The notes below the pieces were generated by a model. It had not been told where the DNA came from, ran no database searches, and was given only the letters and a program-made list of their open reading frames with translations. A DNA stretch of 64,000 nt from Marsupella aquatica (taxonomy: Eukaryota; Marchantiophyta). The stretch covers positions 7,688,001-7,752,000 of the forward strand of contig OZ316898.1 in the NCBI GenBank assembly GCA_973895155.1, read 5' to 3'. Shown here piece by piece: positions 1-10,905 of this stretch (the stretch's first letter is position 1; every line of letters begins with the position of its first letter). Position numbers and translations under genes: made by a program.

Positions 1-389
1 TGTTCTTCACTCTATTAAACATGTTCAGCAGTCTATCATCAGTTGACAGCATCCTGACAGGGAGTCGTCGACTCCGTCGATACTCACCCACAGTGCCCGA
101 CCCACCGGTGCCACCGTAGAATGTAACATGAGCACCAGACGTCCAAGTTGTGGCAGCGAAGGGCTGTGCACGCACCAAAGCTCCCAAGACCAGAGCGTCA
201 CCACGCAAAAAGTACGTGAACACCACGAAGAATTGCCATCTTGCTCTCTTCGCTACGCCTGTTGTTTGAGAACCTTGACCAATTGCGCTGGCAGGGACTG
301 CAAAGCGAAACTGCCAAACGTATTGAAGCGAGTGTGTAACTGAGGGTGGCACCAATGGACTTCATTGATCGAGAGACTGCACGCACTCG

Positions 390-770
390 AAAACACCAGC
401 ACGGGATGGAAAATGGGGTATGCATGGATCGCATCTGCAAATTAGCCACCCGGGTAGTTTCTATGGTCGGCACGACTGCAACGGAGAGACTGGGGTTGTT
501 TCCCAAACATCATTCCCCTAATCGACCGAGATAGGCAGCCAGTAGAACGCAAACAGCATGGATGGAAAAATGGGGTAGATCGATCCCTGGAGAGAATCTG
601 CGAAGTCGTCATCTGGATAGGTTTCTATGTTGGACAGGACATCCAAACATCTTTCCCAGATTGCTCCAGAAAGGTAAGAACTGGGGACGCAACGCACACG
701 CGATGGAAATGGGTACACACCTATCTGGAAAGAATGTGCCACGTCGCATAGAATGAAACACCTTTCGCAC
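390..770. repeat. three diverged direct repeats in expansin promoter region
   Basis: A block opening GATGGAAA(A)TGGG(G)TA recurs at 405, 561 and 702, spaced 156 and 141 bp. Each is followed by related text (a GATC-rich stretch or 'CTGGARAGAATSTG', then 'TTTCTATG' in the first two). The last copy ends about 55 bp before the TATA box. Copies are clearly diverged, so this is an old duplication of upstream promoter sequence. Confidence 0.6.
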
Positions 771-821
771 AGCTTTTCCAACTTCGCCCACCCCACACTG
801 CGTTCCGTCGCCGACCTCTGG

Positions 822-833
822 TGTATATATAAG
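822..833 (+). promoter_or_regulatory. TATA box of the expansin gene
   Basis: TATATATAAG lies about 130 bp before the ATG at 959, which predicts transcription starting near 855-865 and a 5' leader of about 100 nt. No other TATA-like motif lies closer to the start codon. Confidence 0.65.
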
Positions 834-958
834 CGGCATCTACCTTCGACACATTCACTTCCTCTTGCCACCCACTGCAGCTTTCGATAGCTTTGACCTC
901 TCTGCCGATCGATCAGTGCCTTGACGCTAGGTTGTAAGTTAGATAACGGCAACGAGAG

Positions 959-2572
959 ATGGCAATTACGAGAGGCGCTGAACTTTTCATTTGTGTGGTG
1001 GCGCTCTGCTGTTGCGTAGCCTCCGTGCGTGCACAGCAGTATGCGGTCACAGAGTGGACGTCAGGAGCTCATGCTACATTCTACGGTGGAGAAGATGCTT
1101 CCGGAACTATGCGTGAGTGAACCCGATGAGCTCGAGTTTTTTAACATCGTCGATCCATGATTGAGGAAAACATTGATTTACGCGCTGACTTGTGAATCCT
1201 CGTGAACTTTCCTCTTCTTAAGTATTCAATGGCAATCTTGATACTCTGAAACCAGTGATTTAATTGAACTCGAAGCTAGGTTTCGATCTGATATTTGAGG
1301 ATGACTGTTTGTGCAGAGGGTGCTTGCGGATACGGTGACCTTTACTGGCAGGGATATGGAACGAACACGGCCGCGCTGAGCCATGTGTTGTTCAACGACG
1401 GACTGAGTTGCGGAGCATGCTTTGCACTTCAATGCGACACCTCACAGAGCAAATGGTGTTATGGAGACAAAGCCATTTACGTGACGGCCACCAACTACTG
1501 TCCACAAGGTTCCTTCGGCGGCTGGTGCGACTATCCGAAGCCACACTTCGACTTGGCCTATCCTGCATTCACCCAGCTTGCGCAGGCTGTCGGCGGAGTC
1601 ATTCCGGTTCATTATAAGAGGTAAGTCGCTTCCCACCTTGACCGAGTGCATTATATTTATCTTCAGAGAAACTTGCAGAAGCTGCTCATTCAATCTGTGA
1701 ATGTCGTCCGTTTTGTGGTTGTTGGGTAGTATTATATACACGTAGATAGGTCCAGATGATCATTCGATAGATTGCTTACATAAGCCGACACCAACGCAAC
1801 CACTATTGACTACATGACCGACTGCGGACTGTTTGATTTGTGAGCAAACTCATAGTTGATATATAATGCAGTCGTGCGCTTGTGACAGTTGCCTCATTAG
1901 TACTCTACGGTTGTGAGATGCCAATGACATTTAGAGACAATCTATCTTCCGTTATGTGGTTGCTGGGTAGTACATATAAATCAGTCGACAGAAGCTTACA
2001 CCAACGGATACCTACGCAAGCACTATCGCAAAAATGATTGAATATGTGACCGATTGCGGACTGTTTGTGAGCAAACTGACAATTGCTAATGTTGTCATGC
2101 ATGAGCTCGTCACGGTTGCCTCATTAGTCTACGGCTGCGAGATGCCAATGGAATGTGGAGACAACTTTGAACAACGTTCCGTTTCACTATTATCTACTAT
2201 TTGCTTTCATCCATGTACTGATTCAATGTGTTGCGGTTTCATTACAGGGTTCCTTGCCTCAAAGATGGCGGTATCCGATTCACTATCAGTGGTAACCCGT
2301 GGTACATTAGCGTGTTGGTCACCAACGTCGGAGGAGCTGGTGATATTCAGGCCCTTTCCATTAAAGGGTCGAATTCTGGATCATTCCACGCTCTGAATCA
2401 CAACTGGGGTCAGATCTGGACATTGGGCACCCAGTTTCTTGGTCAGACACTAACTTTCGAGGCGACAGTGGGACACGGCCCATATCAGAAGACTTGGACT
2501 TTCTGGAATGCTGTCCCGGCCAACTGGCATTTGGGGCAAACTTACGAATATAGCTACAACTTTGACTGGTAG
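959..2572 (+). CDS. alpha-expansin (EXPA family), 3 exons
   Basis: Secreted cell-wall loosening protein acting non-hydrolytically on cellulose-xyloglucan contacts. Exons are 959-1112, 1317-1620 and 2248-2572; every intron is GT-AG and the phases join exactly, giving 260 residues, the usual EXPA length. Residues 1-25 form a signal peptide (hydrophobic [14 protein letters not shown], then a likely cut before QQY). The double-psi barrel domain (about 45-153) has the family's cysteine pattern, the GACGYG motif after GTMQ, and the HFD catalytic-type motif at 128-130. The C-terminal CBM63 domain (154-260) starts [11 protein letters not shown] and keeps the tryptophans (PWYI, NWGQIW, KTWTFW, NW). 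The ATG chosen is the one directly before the signal peptide. The first exon ends inside the Gln codon of GTMQ, a position I believe is typical of expansin introns (family knowledge, not tested). Confidence 0.97.
1707..2185 (+). repeat. diverged tandem duplication inside expansin intron 2
   Basis: Intron 2 holds two ordered copies of a unit of about 227-241 bp. Anchors are GTGGTTGYTGGGTAGTA (1715 and 1956), GACCGAYTGCGGACTGTTTG (1816 and 2048) and TTGCCTCATTAG followed by a 'GAGATGCCAATG' block (about 1890 and 2117). The offset shrinks along the unit (241, 232, 227), which shows small indels since duplication. Confidence 0.75.
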
Positions 2573-2965
2573 TGTGGAACTCAGCTCCACAGCCGGCAGA
2601 GCCATCTACTATTTTGATGGAATCGGGGCTGAGATTATTTGAGTGTTGTAAATAGCTAGCGCTCACTGTTTCCAGAAAAGAGTTTGTTTACTCTTGAAAG
2701 TTTGTAGGAATAATGTGTGGAGTGAATACTACCATACGCTCCATGCCCGTTAAGCAGGAGTAGGCTGAGGTGTTTGTGTTCACTTACAATGTCACACTAC
2801 ATGGTCATCATTGAGCTGACCTTCGAGGTGAGATTTTGGGACTGCAGTACACGCGTTACAGATTGCTATAAGTGTTATTCCTAAGTTGATCAGTAGATTG
2901 CACGAGGACATAACTCGCAATGTCTGCAGATCATGCACTTCTGCAACATCTCACTTACTGTTTAT

Positions 2966-2971
2966 AATAAA
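2966..2971 (+). terminator. candidate polyadenylation signal, expansin
   Basis: AATAAA about 395 nt after the expansin stop, in AT-rich sequence; the first canonical hexamer downstream. Confidence 0.4.
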
Positions 2972-4916
2972 TTCATTTTCCTTCTGGAAAGGAACCATTT
3001 GTTATTCATGTATCGGAGTACACTCATATCTCAGATTGAATTGAATGATTTGAAAAAGTAACAACCGGAAATACGTAAGTGCAGCCATCACATTAAGAAA
3101 GGGGTTTTTCAATAGTAAGAACGTATGGCATCTTCCACCGAGCCAAACGAGACTACAACAATCACCTCATTGGACATCCTTGTTCAACAGATTGCTCCAA
3201 ACTAAATGCACATGTGGAAGGTTAGACGCCTATGAGGTCAGCACGGGGCCCTGTTTACTTAGAGCCCTTACTTGCACCCGGTGCACAATCTTCAGGGTAG
3301 ATTTGGCCAAACAGCATCAAGATGAGCGTTTCCAAAGGGACTCCCTTTCACAGCAGCAGACCCCTTAAGCTCAAAAGCAAGACCGGATATCACTATCTTC
3401 ATACCCTTTTCTATCAATGCGAACCCATATTTCTTCCTGGCTAAACCGCATATCGAATACAAGTTTCTGGCCTAGCGCAGCAAAGCAAAGTACAATAGAG
3501 CAAACTGCTGCAGTGAAAGGACCAAAATCCGTCCCATCTCACACTGCAATGCCTGATGTCAGTAACATGATTCAACCTAGTCATTATTGTAAGGAGAAGA
3601 ATTCGCCTGGTGCTCTTTCCTCAATACTTCAGTTGGAGACCTCGATCACCAGGTTCTCGGTCCTGGCGGTGATAAGATAAGGTTGCGAGCAAAATCGATA
3701 AATGACAACACATGAAATGTCAGGAAGCCTTGAAAATTCACATGCTACGTTCAGATGAGACGTCCTCTGGCAGTATATGAACACTTTCTTCTTTTCATCG
3801 AGTAGACAATCAGCAGTGCAGTGAGACAATCTATCTGCGTAGCACACACGCAGCAACAGGGCTTGGGATCATGGAAAGTAATGAACCTCGAAGTACCCCT
3901 ATGATTGGTCGCTGAATCTCTTTTAACTTAAGACCCGCGTTGCAACTCACTAGCAATAAACTGAAACAGTATGGAATAGCACAGATCCCCTCAAAACAAC
4001 AGGGTACAATCGAAACAAACAACACCGCTGGCCCGGACCTGCCAAGAACTCTGTTTACTGGAGTTAAGAATTTTCTGTGGGACAACAAAGACGATTCCAT
4101 GTGGCAGAGGCTCACAAAGCTATCGATACGGCTATGAATATTAAAGAAACAAAGGTACCTTCAAGATCAAAAATTCAAGTTCCATACAGGTCTCCAGTCT
4201 CAACCACAACATAAGACAGGTGAATATTCAAGCTCAAACCTTCAGAGTTAGGCGAAGGTTACTTTGAGAGGAAAGAGATACTTGAATGAATAAGATGCCG
4301 TATCCATTAAACTTAAAATTTAGCTGAGAGGAAAAACAATTCAGCAGGCAATACTGACTGGTCGTCATTTGGCTACTCTTGGCTCAGTAACCGACATACT
4401 CAAACCTTCTAGAGAAACAACAAAACTACTTTTGCCTCTTGAAACCAATTCAATAGTCTCCGTATTGCATGTCCTCCAAGGTAGCCACCTATTTCTTTGG
4501 AGAAAAGTTTCTGACGGACTACCTACAGCCTCTCTTTTCTTTCTTTCTTTTAAACTATCTACAGCCTTGTACTGCTCACCCTGCATGAGTGCACCAACCC
4601 GACATGGCTTCCTGTAGTAAAGTGAACGAGACTCTACAGCATTAGCTTCGGGGAAAACACAATTGTAAACTTTACATTCAGCAGAACAAAGAGAGCTGGA
4701 GTTAAGGTGGGGCTAAACAATCCCTCAATTAGGGTTGACCATAGAAATCCGCCTGATTCAATTCTGGTCAAGGAATTCCTCAGCCTGTCTTCTGCCTTTT
4801 CCACTGCACTAGCTCTTCTCTAGTTCTGTGTAACAATCATTATACCTAGTCATCGAACCTCATTGTCCACGAAAACGAAACCCATCTGCCACAGAAGGCT
4901 GTTTCTCTCTCTCGCT
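2972..4916. other. intergenic, no gene recognised
   Basis: Between the convergent 3' ends of expansin and the TMCO1 homologue. Only short ORFs without domain-like composition are present. Part of the right end is probably TMCO1 3' UTR. Confidence 0.6.
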
Positions 4917-5483
4917 CTATTTGGTCTTGTTGTCGGGCATGGGGAACATTCCCTGACTGGGAGCTCCTCTTGGTGGAGCAAACCCTAAAAATTTCTGGAG
5001 GTTGGAACGGATGCTGACAGAGCACAGAAAGTAGAGAAACACCATGGCACAATCCGTCGGATCCTCGCCAGATAAGCCTCGGTGAGACATCTTCTGAACG
5101 AGACTGAGAGGAGTGAACGGCAACTTCGCCACCGCCTTCCCTTCAAACAGAGAATTGAGGAGCCCGAAGACAACGATGAGCACCACCGCCACAACACCAC
5201 CGCTCTTGAACTTGGAGAAGGAGAGGTCGCGCGACGATTCCTTGAGACTCGTCTCGAATCGGTCCATCTTCTTGGCCTTGGACTTCTTCGTGGCCGCCAC
5301 CGTCGGAGTGCTGCTCTTCATGCTCTCCAGTTTCTTCGTTGTTCGGTCGATGGTGGACCGCAGACTCTTGTACGAGCTGGTTCGGTAGATCAGCAACCAC
5401 GAGATGCCCTCGCAAATCCATGCCGACGCGAACGAGATCCCCAATATCAGCAGCCCATCGCCATACCTTGCGGTCGCTGCCAT
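4917..5483 (-). CDS. TMCO1-family ER calcium-load-activated channel / translocon accessory protein
   Basis: Intronless, 188 residues from the ATG at 5483; the longer reading to 5495 would begin with GTG and is not used. TMCO1 proteins are ER membrane proteins of the Oxa1 superfamily, described both as calcium-load-activated channels and as part of the GET/EMC-like (GEL) translocon complex. Visible architecture matches: TM1 about 9-32 with the AWICEGISWLLIYRT segment, a lysine-rich coiled coil about 38-90, TM2 about 95-115, then the hallmark AVAKLPFTPLSLVQKMSHRGL stretch (117-137, an intramembrane segment), TM3 about 143-160 after DPTDC, and a short proline-rich cytosolic tail after FLGFAPPRGA. 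Length equals the usual TMCO1 length. The 5' leader contains a TTCC/GGAA microsatellite, and a minisatellite begins about 120 bp upstream. Confidence 0.95.
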   Translation of the reverse strand: MAATARYGDGLLILGISFASAWICEGISWLLIYRTSSYKSLRSTIDRTTKKLESMKSSTPTVAATKKSKAKKMDRFETSLKESSRDLSFSKFKSGGVVAVVLIVVFGLLNSLFEGKAVAKLPFTPLSLVQKMSHRGLSGEDPTDCAMVFLYFLCSVSIRSNLQKFLGFAPPRGAPSQGMFPMPDNKTK

Positions 5484-5544
5484 CCTTCGTCTCACAATCT
5501 TCTCGATACTCGATCTAGACGATCTGCCTTCCTTTTCTCTCGGC

Positions 5545-5580
5545 TTCCTTCCTTCCTTCCTTCCTTCCTTCCTTTCCTTT
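5545..5580. repeat. (TTCC)n microsatellite in TMCO1 leader/promoter
   Basis: About eight TTCC units, reading GGAA on the TMCO1 strand, 62-97 bp upstream of its ATG. GA-rich leaders are common in plant core promoters. Confidence 0.9.
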
Positions 5581-5602
5581 CCTCCTTGCTTGTTCTTTCC
5601 TT

Positions 5603-6045
5603 ACAAAAAAACTTCGCAAACGAAGTGAACAACCCAATTTGTGACTAAACCACAATTATTACTCACGAGCCCTATGCCAAAAAGGCAAAAACCATGCAAC
5701 AAAGTGAACAACCCAATTTGTGACTAAACCACAATTATTACTCACGAGCCCTATGCCAAAAACTTGGCAACAAAATGAACAACCCAATTTGTGGGTAAGC
5801 CACAATTTATTACTCACGAGCCATATGCCAAAAAGGCTAAAACCATGCAACAAAGTGAACAACCCAATTTGTGGCTAAACCACAATTATTACTCACGAGC
5901 CCTATGCCAAAAACTTGGCAACAAAATGAACAACCCAATTTGTGGGTAAACCACAATTATTATGCATGAGCCCTATGCCAAAAACTTTGCAGCAAAGTGA
6001 ACAACCCAATTTGTGACTAAGCCACAATTATTACTGACCACCCCT
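5603..6045. repeat. minisatellite with alternating 71/80-bp units
   Basis: Six units share RTGAACAACCCAATTTGTG-ACTAARCCACAATTATTACTCACGAGCCCTATGCCAAAAA. The RTGAAC anchors are at 5625, 5704, 5775, 5855, 5926 and 5997, giving spacings of 79, 71, 80, 71 and 71. Two unit types differ by a GGCAAAAACCATGC-like insert and alternate at first, so the array grew by duplication of a two-unit block. It starts about 120 bp upstream of the TMCO1 ATG, inside the expected promoter. Confidence 0.92.
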
Positions 6046-6796
6046 ATGTCTGTGCATTGCACGGAGCAAGGAGGGCCGGTCCATAGGGAGTCAGGCCGAG
6101 TCATTTATAGGGTTCCCATTTCTTTCATTGATGGTCAGGGAAAATAGCAAATCAAATCTAATGAATGTGGATCTTTCCCGCCCAGGAGCTTTTATGTATT
6201 ATGATGAAGAACAAGAAAAGGCTGAATTCCTTATTATAGTTGTACTAGATAATAATATATAACAAGAAGTCTCAAACATTTCTCACTTTGTTCCACATTC
6301 CACTCACTTATTTCTTCTAAGTTGCCAGTATGCTCCACAATTTCAAGGAAATTAAATTGTTTCTAGTGAAATCTATTTACTAGGGTAACCCGTAGCTCCT
6401 GAAGGGGCGGTTGTGATTTAAGAGGATGATTTATCTTTTTTTGCCTTGAAACCATAGCTGACCCATCCAAAGAGAGTATTGTGGTTAAACTGACACGGTT
6501 CACCAGGTTAGACGAGGACAAATAGAATAGAGCACTTTTCTACTTTCTTGAACACATTCTTTAATTGGTTAATTTTAGTAGCCTGGATCCACCAGGTATG
6601 GCTTGGAGTACATTGATTTCTTGGTTTATTTTAGTAACCTGGATCCACCAGGTTTGGCTTCAAGGTCAGTGGCTCTTTGAAATCACACCTACCTATATAA
6701 AAGCCCCATTCCCTGGCACTTCCTCTTTATATCTGTCCTGTGGTGAAGTAAACATTGCCTCAGCATAAAAGGTTGAGCACTAGCTCACCACTCTGG

Positions 6797-6927
6797 CCAG
6801 TAATCACACATCAAAATGTGGTAATATAGGGTGCATATTCACTAATTTGACAAAAATATTGAGGTTTATCATGGTATACACTGATGTAGTACACCATAAA
6901 TCTCATATTTTGATGTGGAATTACCGG
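6797..6927. mobile_element. small TIR element (MITE-like)
   Basis: 131 bp bounded by 24-bp terminal inverted repeats matching at 20 of 24 positions: CCAGTAATCACACATCAAAA on the left and CCGGTAATTCCACATCAAAA read from the right. No target duplication could be assigned. A relative with the same core TIR lies at 21795-21950. Confidence 0.6.
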
Positions 6928-8469
6928 GGCCCACTCACCACACTACTCCTCATCTCTGTGATGTGGTGAAGTGAACTAGTCTCACCTATTCCTGAACCTA
7001 TGCAATTTATAATGAGAGGCACAAAGAACCCCTGCCTAGCTCGTTATATGTGCAGTTGTGGACTATTTATCTTTTTGCCTTGACACCAAAGCTGACCCAT
7101 CCAAGAGAGGATAGACTGTCAACTCCTGAGCACACCCTTAATATGTAGGGTCCCCCCCTAGGGTAGCCACCCATCCAAGAGAGGATGGTAGTTAAGAGGA
7201 CGATATATTTTGTTTGCCCTGAAACCTAAAGTTGACTCATCCAAGTGAGGATAGACAATCAACTCGGGAGCATGCGCCTCTGTAGGGTAGCCACAAGGGG
7301 GTCATAACAAGGGGGTCATACCAAGGGATCCAACAGGGACCCAGACCAAGAGGGAGAGAGGATGAACAAGAGCCCCAAAACAGACCAGCCAGGGGCTGAG
7401 GAGAAACCATGCAGGACTGACTCCCACCACTACACCCCCCCCCCCCCACACACGCACACGCATACCCTCCACAGCCCTTGCATGTCGCTGCAAACATTGC
7501 CTGTTGTGATTGTGGGACAAATCTAACCTGGCACAACCATACGCCATGAATATTGGAATGCACTTTTTGTGGGGCTATGTGACTAAAATGAGTGACAACG
7601 TGTATATTTCCACAAAAATATGGCAACTTAGTAAATCTCGCTTTCTTCTTTGCCCTCTAAGCCAATGTGTTCATCGCCCCTTGTTCCTTTTTGGGTTTCT
7701 TTTCAGCCACTTTTGGTGGCAATTGTTTTACCAAAATCCACCTTCAACAGAGGCTCTCTTATTTTTTGCCAAATTTTATCAAGATTTTTCAGTTCCTGTG
7801 AGCTAGTCCCCCGTGAAACAAAATGCCTTGACTATCAGATTATTAAGTTTATTATCCTTGCATGGGGTGAGCTTAGGTGAAGTTGTTGCTTGAATGGACC
7901 ACACTGTTTGACCTGAAGGCTCCAATGGACAAACTATTCAATATACAATTGTTATTATTATCATCATTATTATTCTTAAGTTCAATTTGTAACTGAATTA
8001 AAGTTGACAGCCATGATTTATTAAAAGTGGCCAGGCACAAGGGGTTTTGGTTTTGTCTGCAACCCTACCGTCTGTAGTGAACTTAAGAATAACCCTAAAC
8101 CACCATCCATATATTCTTCATATGTCGTAATTAATATGAATAAAAGAATCTATTTTAATTTGTTCTCATATGACAAGTTCCTTCAAACCGATCATGGACA
8201 AACAAGGGCCTAACCAAAGCAGAAGGTCCCATGCTAGAGCCCCACAACACCGCTCTAGCATGGGAACAGCAAGTCCATATGTAAATTGTGACCTAGGCAG
8301 CAAGCCATCTGATATTCAATATCACATGATACATACCATGGTAACAGTACTATCGTCCTCCCAACACAACAATGAGGATGGGTCATTTTGGCCCTTTTTC
8401 CATAAGACAGTGCCAAAAAAATGTAAATATTTTTGAGTTTTATGCAAAACTAGCCTGATGCATGTGCAC

Positions 8470-8590
8470 AAAAGATGTTGAGATGGAAAAAGATGTCGAG
8501 GTGAAGAAAAGATGTCGGGGTGAAAAAAGTTGATGATGAGAGAGAAAGATGTCTAGGTGAGAAAAAGAAGTCAACGTGAAAAAAAGATAT
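8470..8590. repeat. degenerate ~20-bp tandem repeat (AAAAAGATGTCGAGGTGA)
   Basis: About six imperfect units of AAAGATGTYGRGGTGAAAA follow one another with point changes. Confidence 0.7.
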
Positions 8591-8789
8591 CATTATGTGT
8601 TTATGTGACCTTGGCCACGGAACCAAGTGGAACTATTTCATCCATCCTATTATTAATTAATATCTGAGGACGAATAGAGGACTGATGATGCAAAAGGACT
8701 AACAATACTGGGCATGGGACGGAGGGTGAGGCAAGGTGACGAGGCAGCCACTCACAACGCATGGAGGATGATGCACAGAGTACTCATAA

Positions 8790-8920
8790 TGATTGCTTTG
8801 GGAGGGAGGGAGCCCGGGTCAGGCCCGAGAGCATCAATGATTGCATTGGGAGGGAGGGAAGGCATCGGCCACGGGAGGGTGCCGGCAACTGCATCAGGAG
8901 GGCCGGAGGGCGAGGGAGTA
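8790..8920. repeat. G-rich repeat with G-quadruplex potential
   Basis: ATGATTGCWTTGGGAGGGAGGG occurs twice (about 8789 and 8836), and a third diverged copy follows near 8888. The first has four G-runs within 20 nt (GGGAGGGAGGGAGCCCGGG), which fits a quadruplex motif on the + strand. Confidence 0.6.
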
Positions 8921-9602
8921 ATCAAATGATTACCAAAAATCACCCAAAAGATCTACCGGCTGTCATTCCTTCCCTCCCAAAATGTATTTTGTAATGGGAT
9001 GAAGGATGAAAATGAGTGCATGATTCAATATTACAGATGTAGATGTCATCATGGTGAAATGTCTTGATGTTTTCAAGTGCAATCAATGCAACTATGCACT
9101 ATTTAAGGTCTACATAGTGCTAGGTGTCAAAGCATTCCCTTTCCTCAAGGGCCTCAATCCATGCAAGGCGTGTTCCATTTCATATGCAAAGTTTTGGGGG
9201 AATAAACACCCTAAAGCTTAAGTCAATAAAGTTCTTTTGAGGAATTGTTTTACCCCTTACTTAATGGAATATTCTTGGAATAATCCCAAATTTGGTTTTA
9301 AAAACCCTACAACTCTTATAATTCTGAAAATTAGATTAAAACAACCCTAATGTTCTTCAACAAAAATTTAAAATTCTTTCACTAAACCCAATAAAAAAAC
9401 CCTATACTTATTCGCGTGTGATGGGTTGGAAGAAAAGAAGTGAGGATCCTGGGTCCCTTTACTCTTTTTTAATTAACAAACTAAGAGGGGAAAGCCCTAT
9501 ATCATGTTGTTTAAGTTTACAATCATGCATGTTAACGCATGAAATTTAATTTGTAAAATCTCAACTCATGTTTGAATTGCTTTAGTTTACAATACCTGGA
9601 AT

Positions 9603-9608
9603 TTTATT
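9603..9608 (-). terminator. candidate polyadenylation signal, first MAPKKK
   Basis: AATAAA on the minus strand, about 245 nt beyond the kinase stop codon. Confidence 0.35.
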
Positions 9609-9849
9609 TTACGAAACATACTCCTTGGCGGCCAAAACTAATAATCTTAGCTCATCCCAAATGTTAAAGTTGGGTTTAATCAAACCGCAACCGTGAGCTA
9701 GGGAGCCTTTAAATTGACTAAACGAAAGGGGCGTCCTTGAGTATAGGCACAGACCGGGATCATTTCTCTCTGACTAATTATCCGTCTAAGTAGATAGTGT
9801 CACCCAAAGTGTCTCTCATCATGCAAGGGAACCTCATGGTCACAGCTTA

Positions 9850-10905
9850 CTACCTCTTTGGCGATTGGCAGAGGATATCATTCTTTGATGATCCACAACC
9901 CATCATGAAGCTGGGCACTTTCTTGGTGATTGATTTTGATCTTACAGGATGTGGTACATTAAGTTTCGGATGGGGGGGAGCATTCACAATCCAACTACAT
10001 TGAAGAAGCTCCTTTGCACTAGGGCGGCATTGTGCATCAAAGGCTAAGCAGCTTTCAACAAATTCTTGACATGCTTGAGAGCAGTTGGGTGGCACATCTA
10101 CCGAAAGGAGACTCCCTAACTCTGGGTCACCTTCATTGGTTTCAAGTCCAAATAGACTTGGCTCTTCCTCAGGGGGTTTGCCTGTTAACATCTCGACTAT
10201 ACAACAACCCAATGAGTAGATATCTGACATCTCATCTTGTTGGGCCATACTTATCACCTCGGGTGCGGAATACTCTGGGGTCCCAGTCACAAAAATCCTC
10301 CGTCTTCTTTTACTGTCTCCGGGCCTAGGATCCAAAACAAGGTCTCCTTCCTCCATAATCTTGGAAGAGCCAAAATCACAAATTTTAATATTGTTATCCC
10401 CGACAAGGAAGTTTGCACACTTGAGGTCTCCGTGTACTATCCCTCTATTATGTAAATGGTATAGTCCCATAAGCACATCTCTAGTGTATGCAGCTACAAT
10501 GGGCTCCTCTAAGCTTCCTCCATTTCGATGTGTCTGCTCAAGTACATTGCCTCCCGGCACATACTCCATGAAAACATCAAATGTAGTTGTCATGTCAGTT
10601 GCCCTTGCAGCTTTAGTTATGGCATAACCCAAGTAACCAACAATAAATGGTGAATTGCTTTCGCTGAGTACTCTCTTCTCTTTTGATAAAGCCAACCTCT
10701 GTTCCACTTCTTTTGTGTTCACGCTCTTTACAGCAAACTTCTCTCCAGTGTCGTTGTCTATGGCTAGGTATACCTTTCCAAAAGATCCATCACCTATTAG
10801 CTTACTCCGAGTCCAATGTTTAATTGTAGTAGAAAATATTTCACTATTCTCACCAGCTTGACTGATATTTTTTACCGGCATTTTCCCTGTATGGTCTACT
10901 ACCAT
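9850..10905 (-). CDS. MEKK-type MAP kinase kinase kinase, copy 1
   Basis: Intronless, 351 residues. Single Ser/Thr kinase domain at about 34-305: glycine loop GDGSFGKVY (38-46), catalytic Lys60 in FAVKSV, a probable alpha-C Glu76, catalytic loop HGDLKCANFL with Asp160 and Asn165, DFG at 177-179, APE at 214-216, and RPS near 294-296. The catalytic loop is HGD rather than HRD, so it is a non-RD kinase. The plant MAPKKK17/18-like group also departs from HRD at this position (family knowledge), which supports assignment to that stress- and ABA-linked clade. No regulatory N-terminus exists beyond about 30 residues. The short tail carries a MGCGSSKN motif also seen in the neighbour as LLGCGVN. A paralogue lies 2.3 kb upstream on the same strand. 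The P+1/APE region reads GTPEYSAPE instead of the commoner GTPxWMAPE. Confidence 0.94.
   Translation of the reverse strand: MVVDHTGKMPVKNISQAGENSEIFSTTIKHWTRSKLIGDGSFGKVYLAIDNDTGEKFAVKSVNTKEVEQRLALSKEKRVLSESNSPFIVGYLGYAITKAARATDMTTTFDVFMEYVPGGNVLEQTHRNGGSLEEPIVAAYTRDVLMGLYHLHNRGIVHGDLKCANFLVGDNNIKICDFGSSKIMEEGDLVLDPRPGDSKRRRRIFVTGTPEYSAPEVISMAQQDEMSDIYSLGCCIVEMLTGKPPEEEPSLFGLETNEGDPELGSLLSVDVPPNCSQACQEFVESCLAFDAQCRPSAKELLQCSWIVNAPPHPKLNVPHPVRSKSITKKVPSFMMGCGSSKNDILCQSPKR

Larger units (their letters stand above)
6046..9602. other. gene-free, repeat-rich intergenic DNA
   Basis: No ORF here has protein-like features. Contents: a 56-bp direct duplication around CCTGGATCCACCAGG (6567-6604 and 6622-6660); three copies of a block containing GAYCCATCCAA-GAGGATA (about 6420-6490, 7060-7120, 7195-7270); a C13 run at 7435-7447; an approximately 20-bp degenerate repeat at 8470-8590; and a G-rich repeat at 8790-8920. 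The minus-strand text around 9461-9510 (GGGCTTTCCCC then A/T-rich) resembles a truncated LINE 3' end. Confidence 0.6.

Noticed and set aside
5143-5648. Long ORFs overlapping TMCO1 on both strands
   Set aside because: Shadows of the TMCO1 frame; their translations have no transmembrane or domain pattern.
5603-6045. CRISPR-like array
   Set aside because: Regular repeats, but units are contiguous with no unique spacers and the genome is a plant's; it is a minisatellite.
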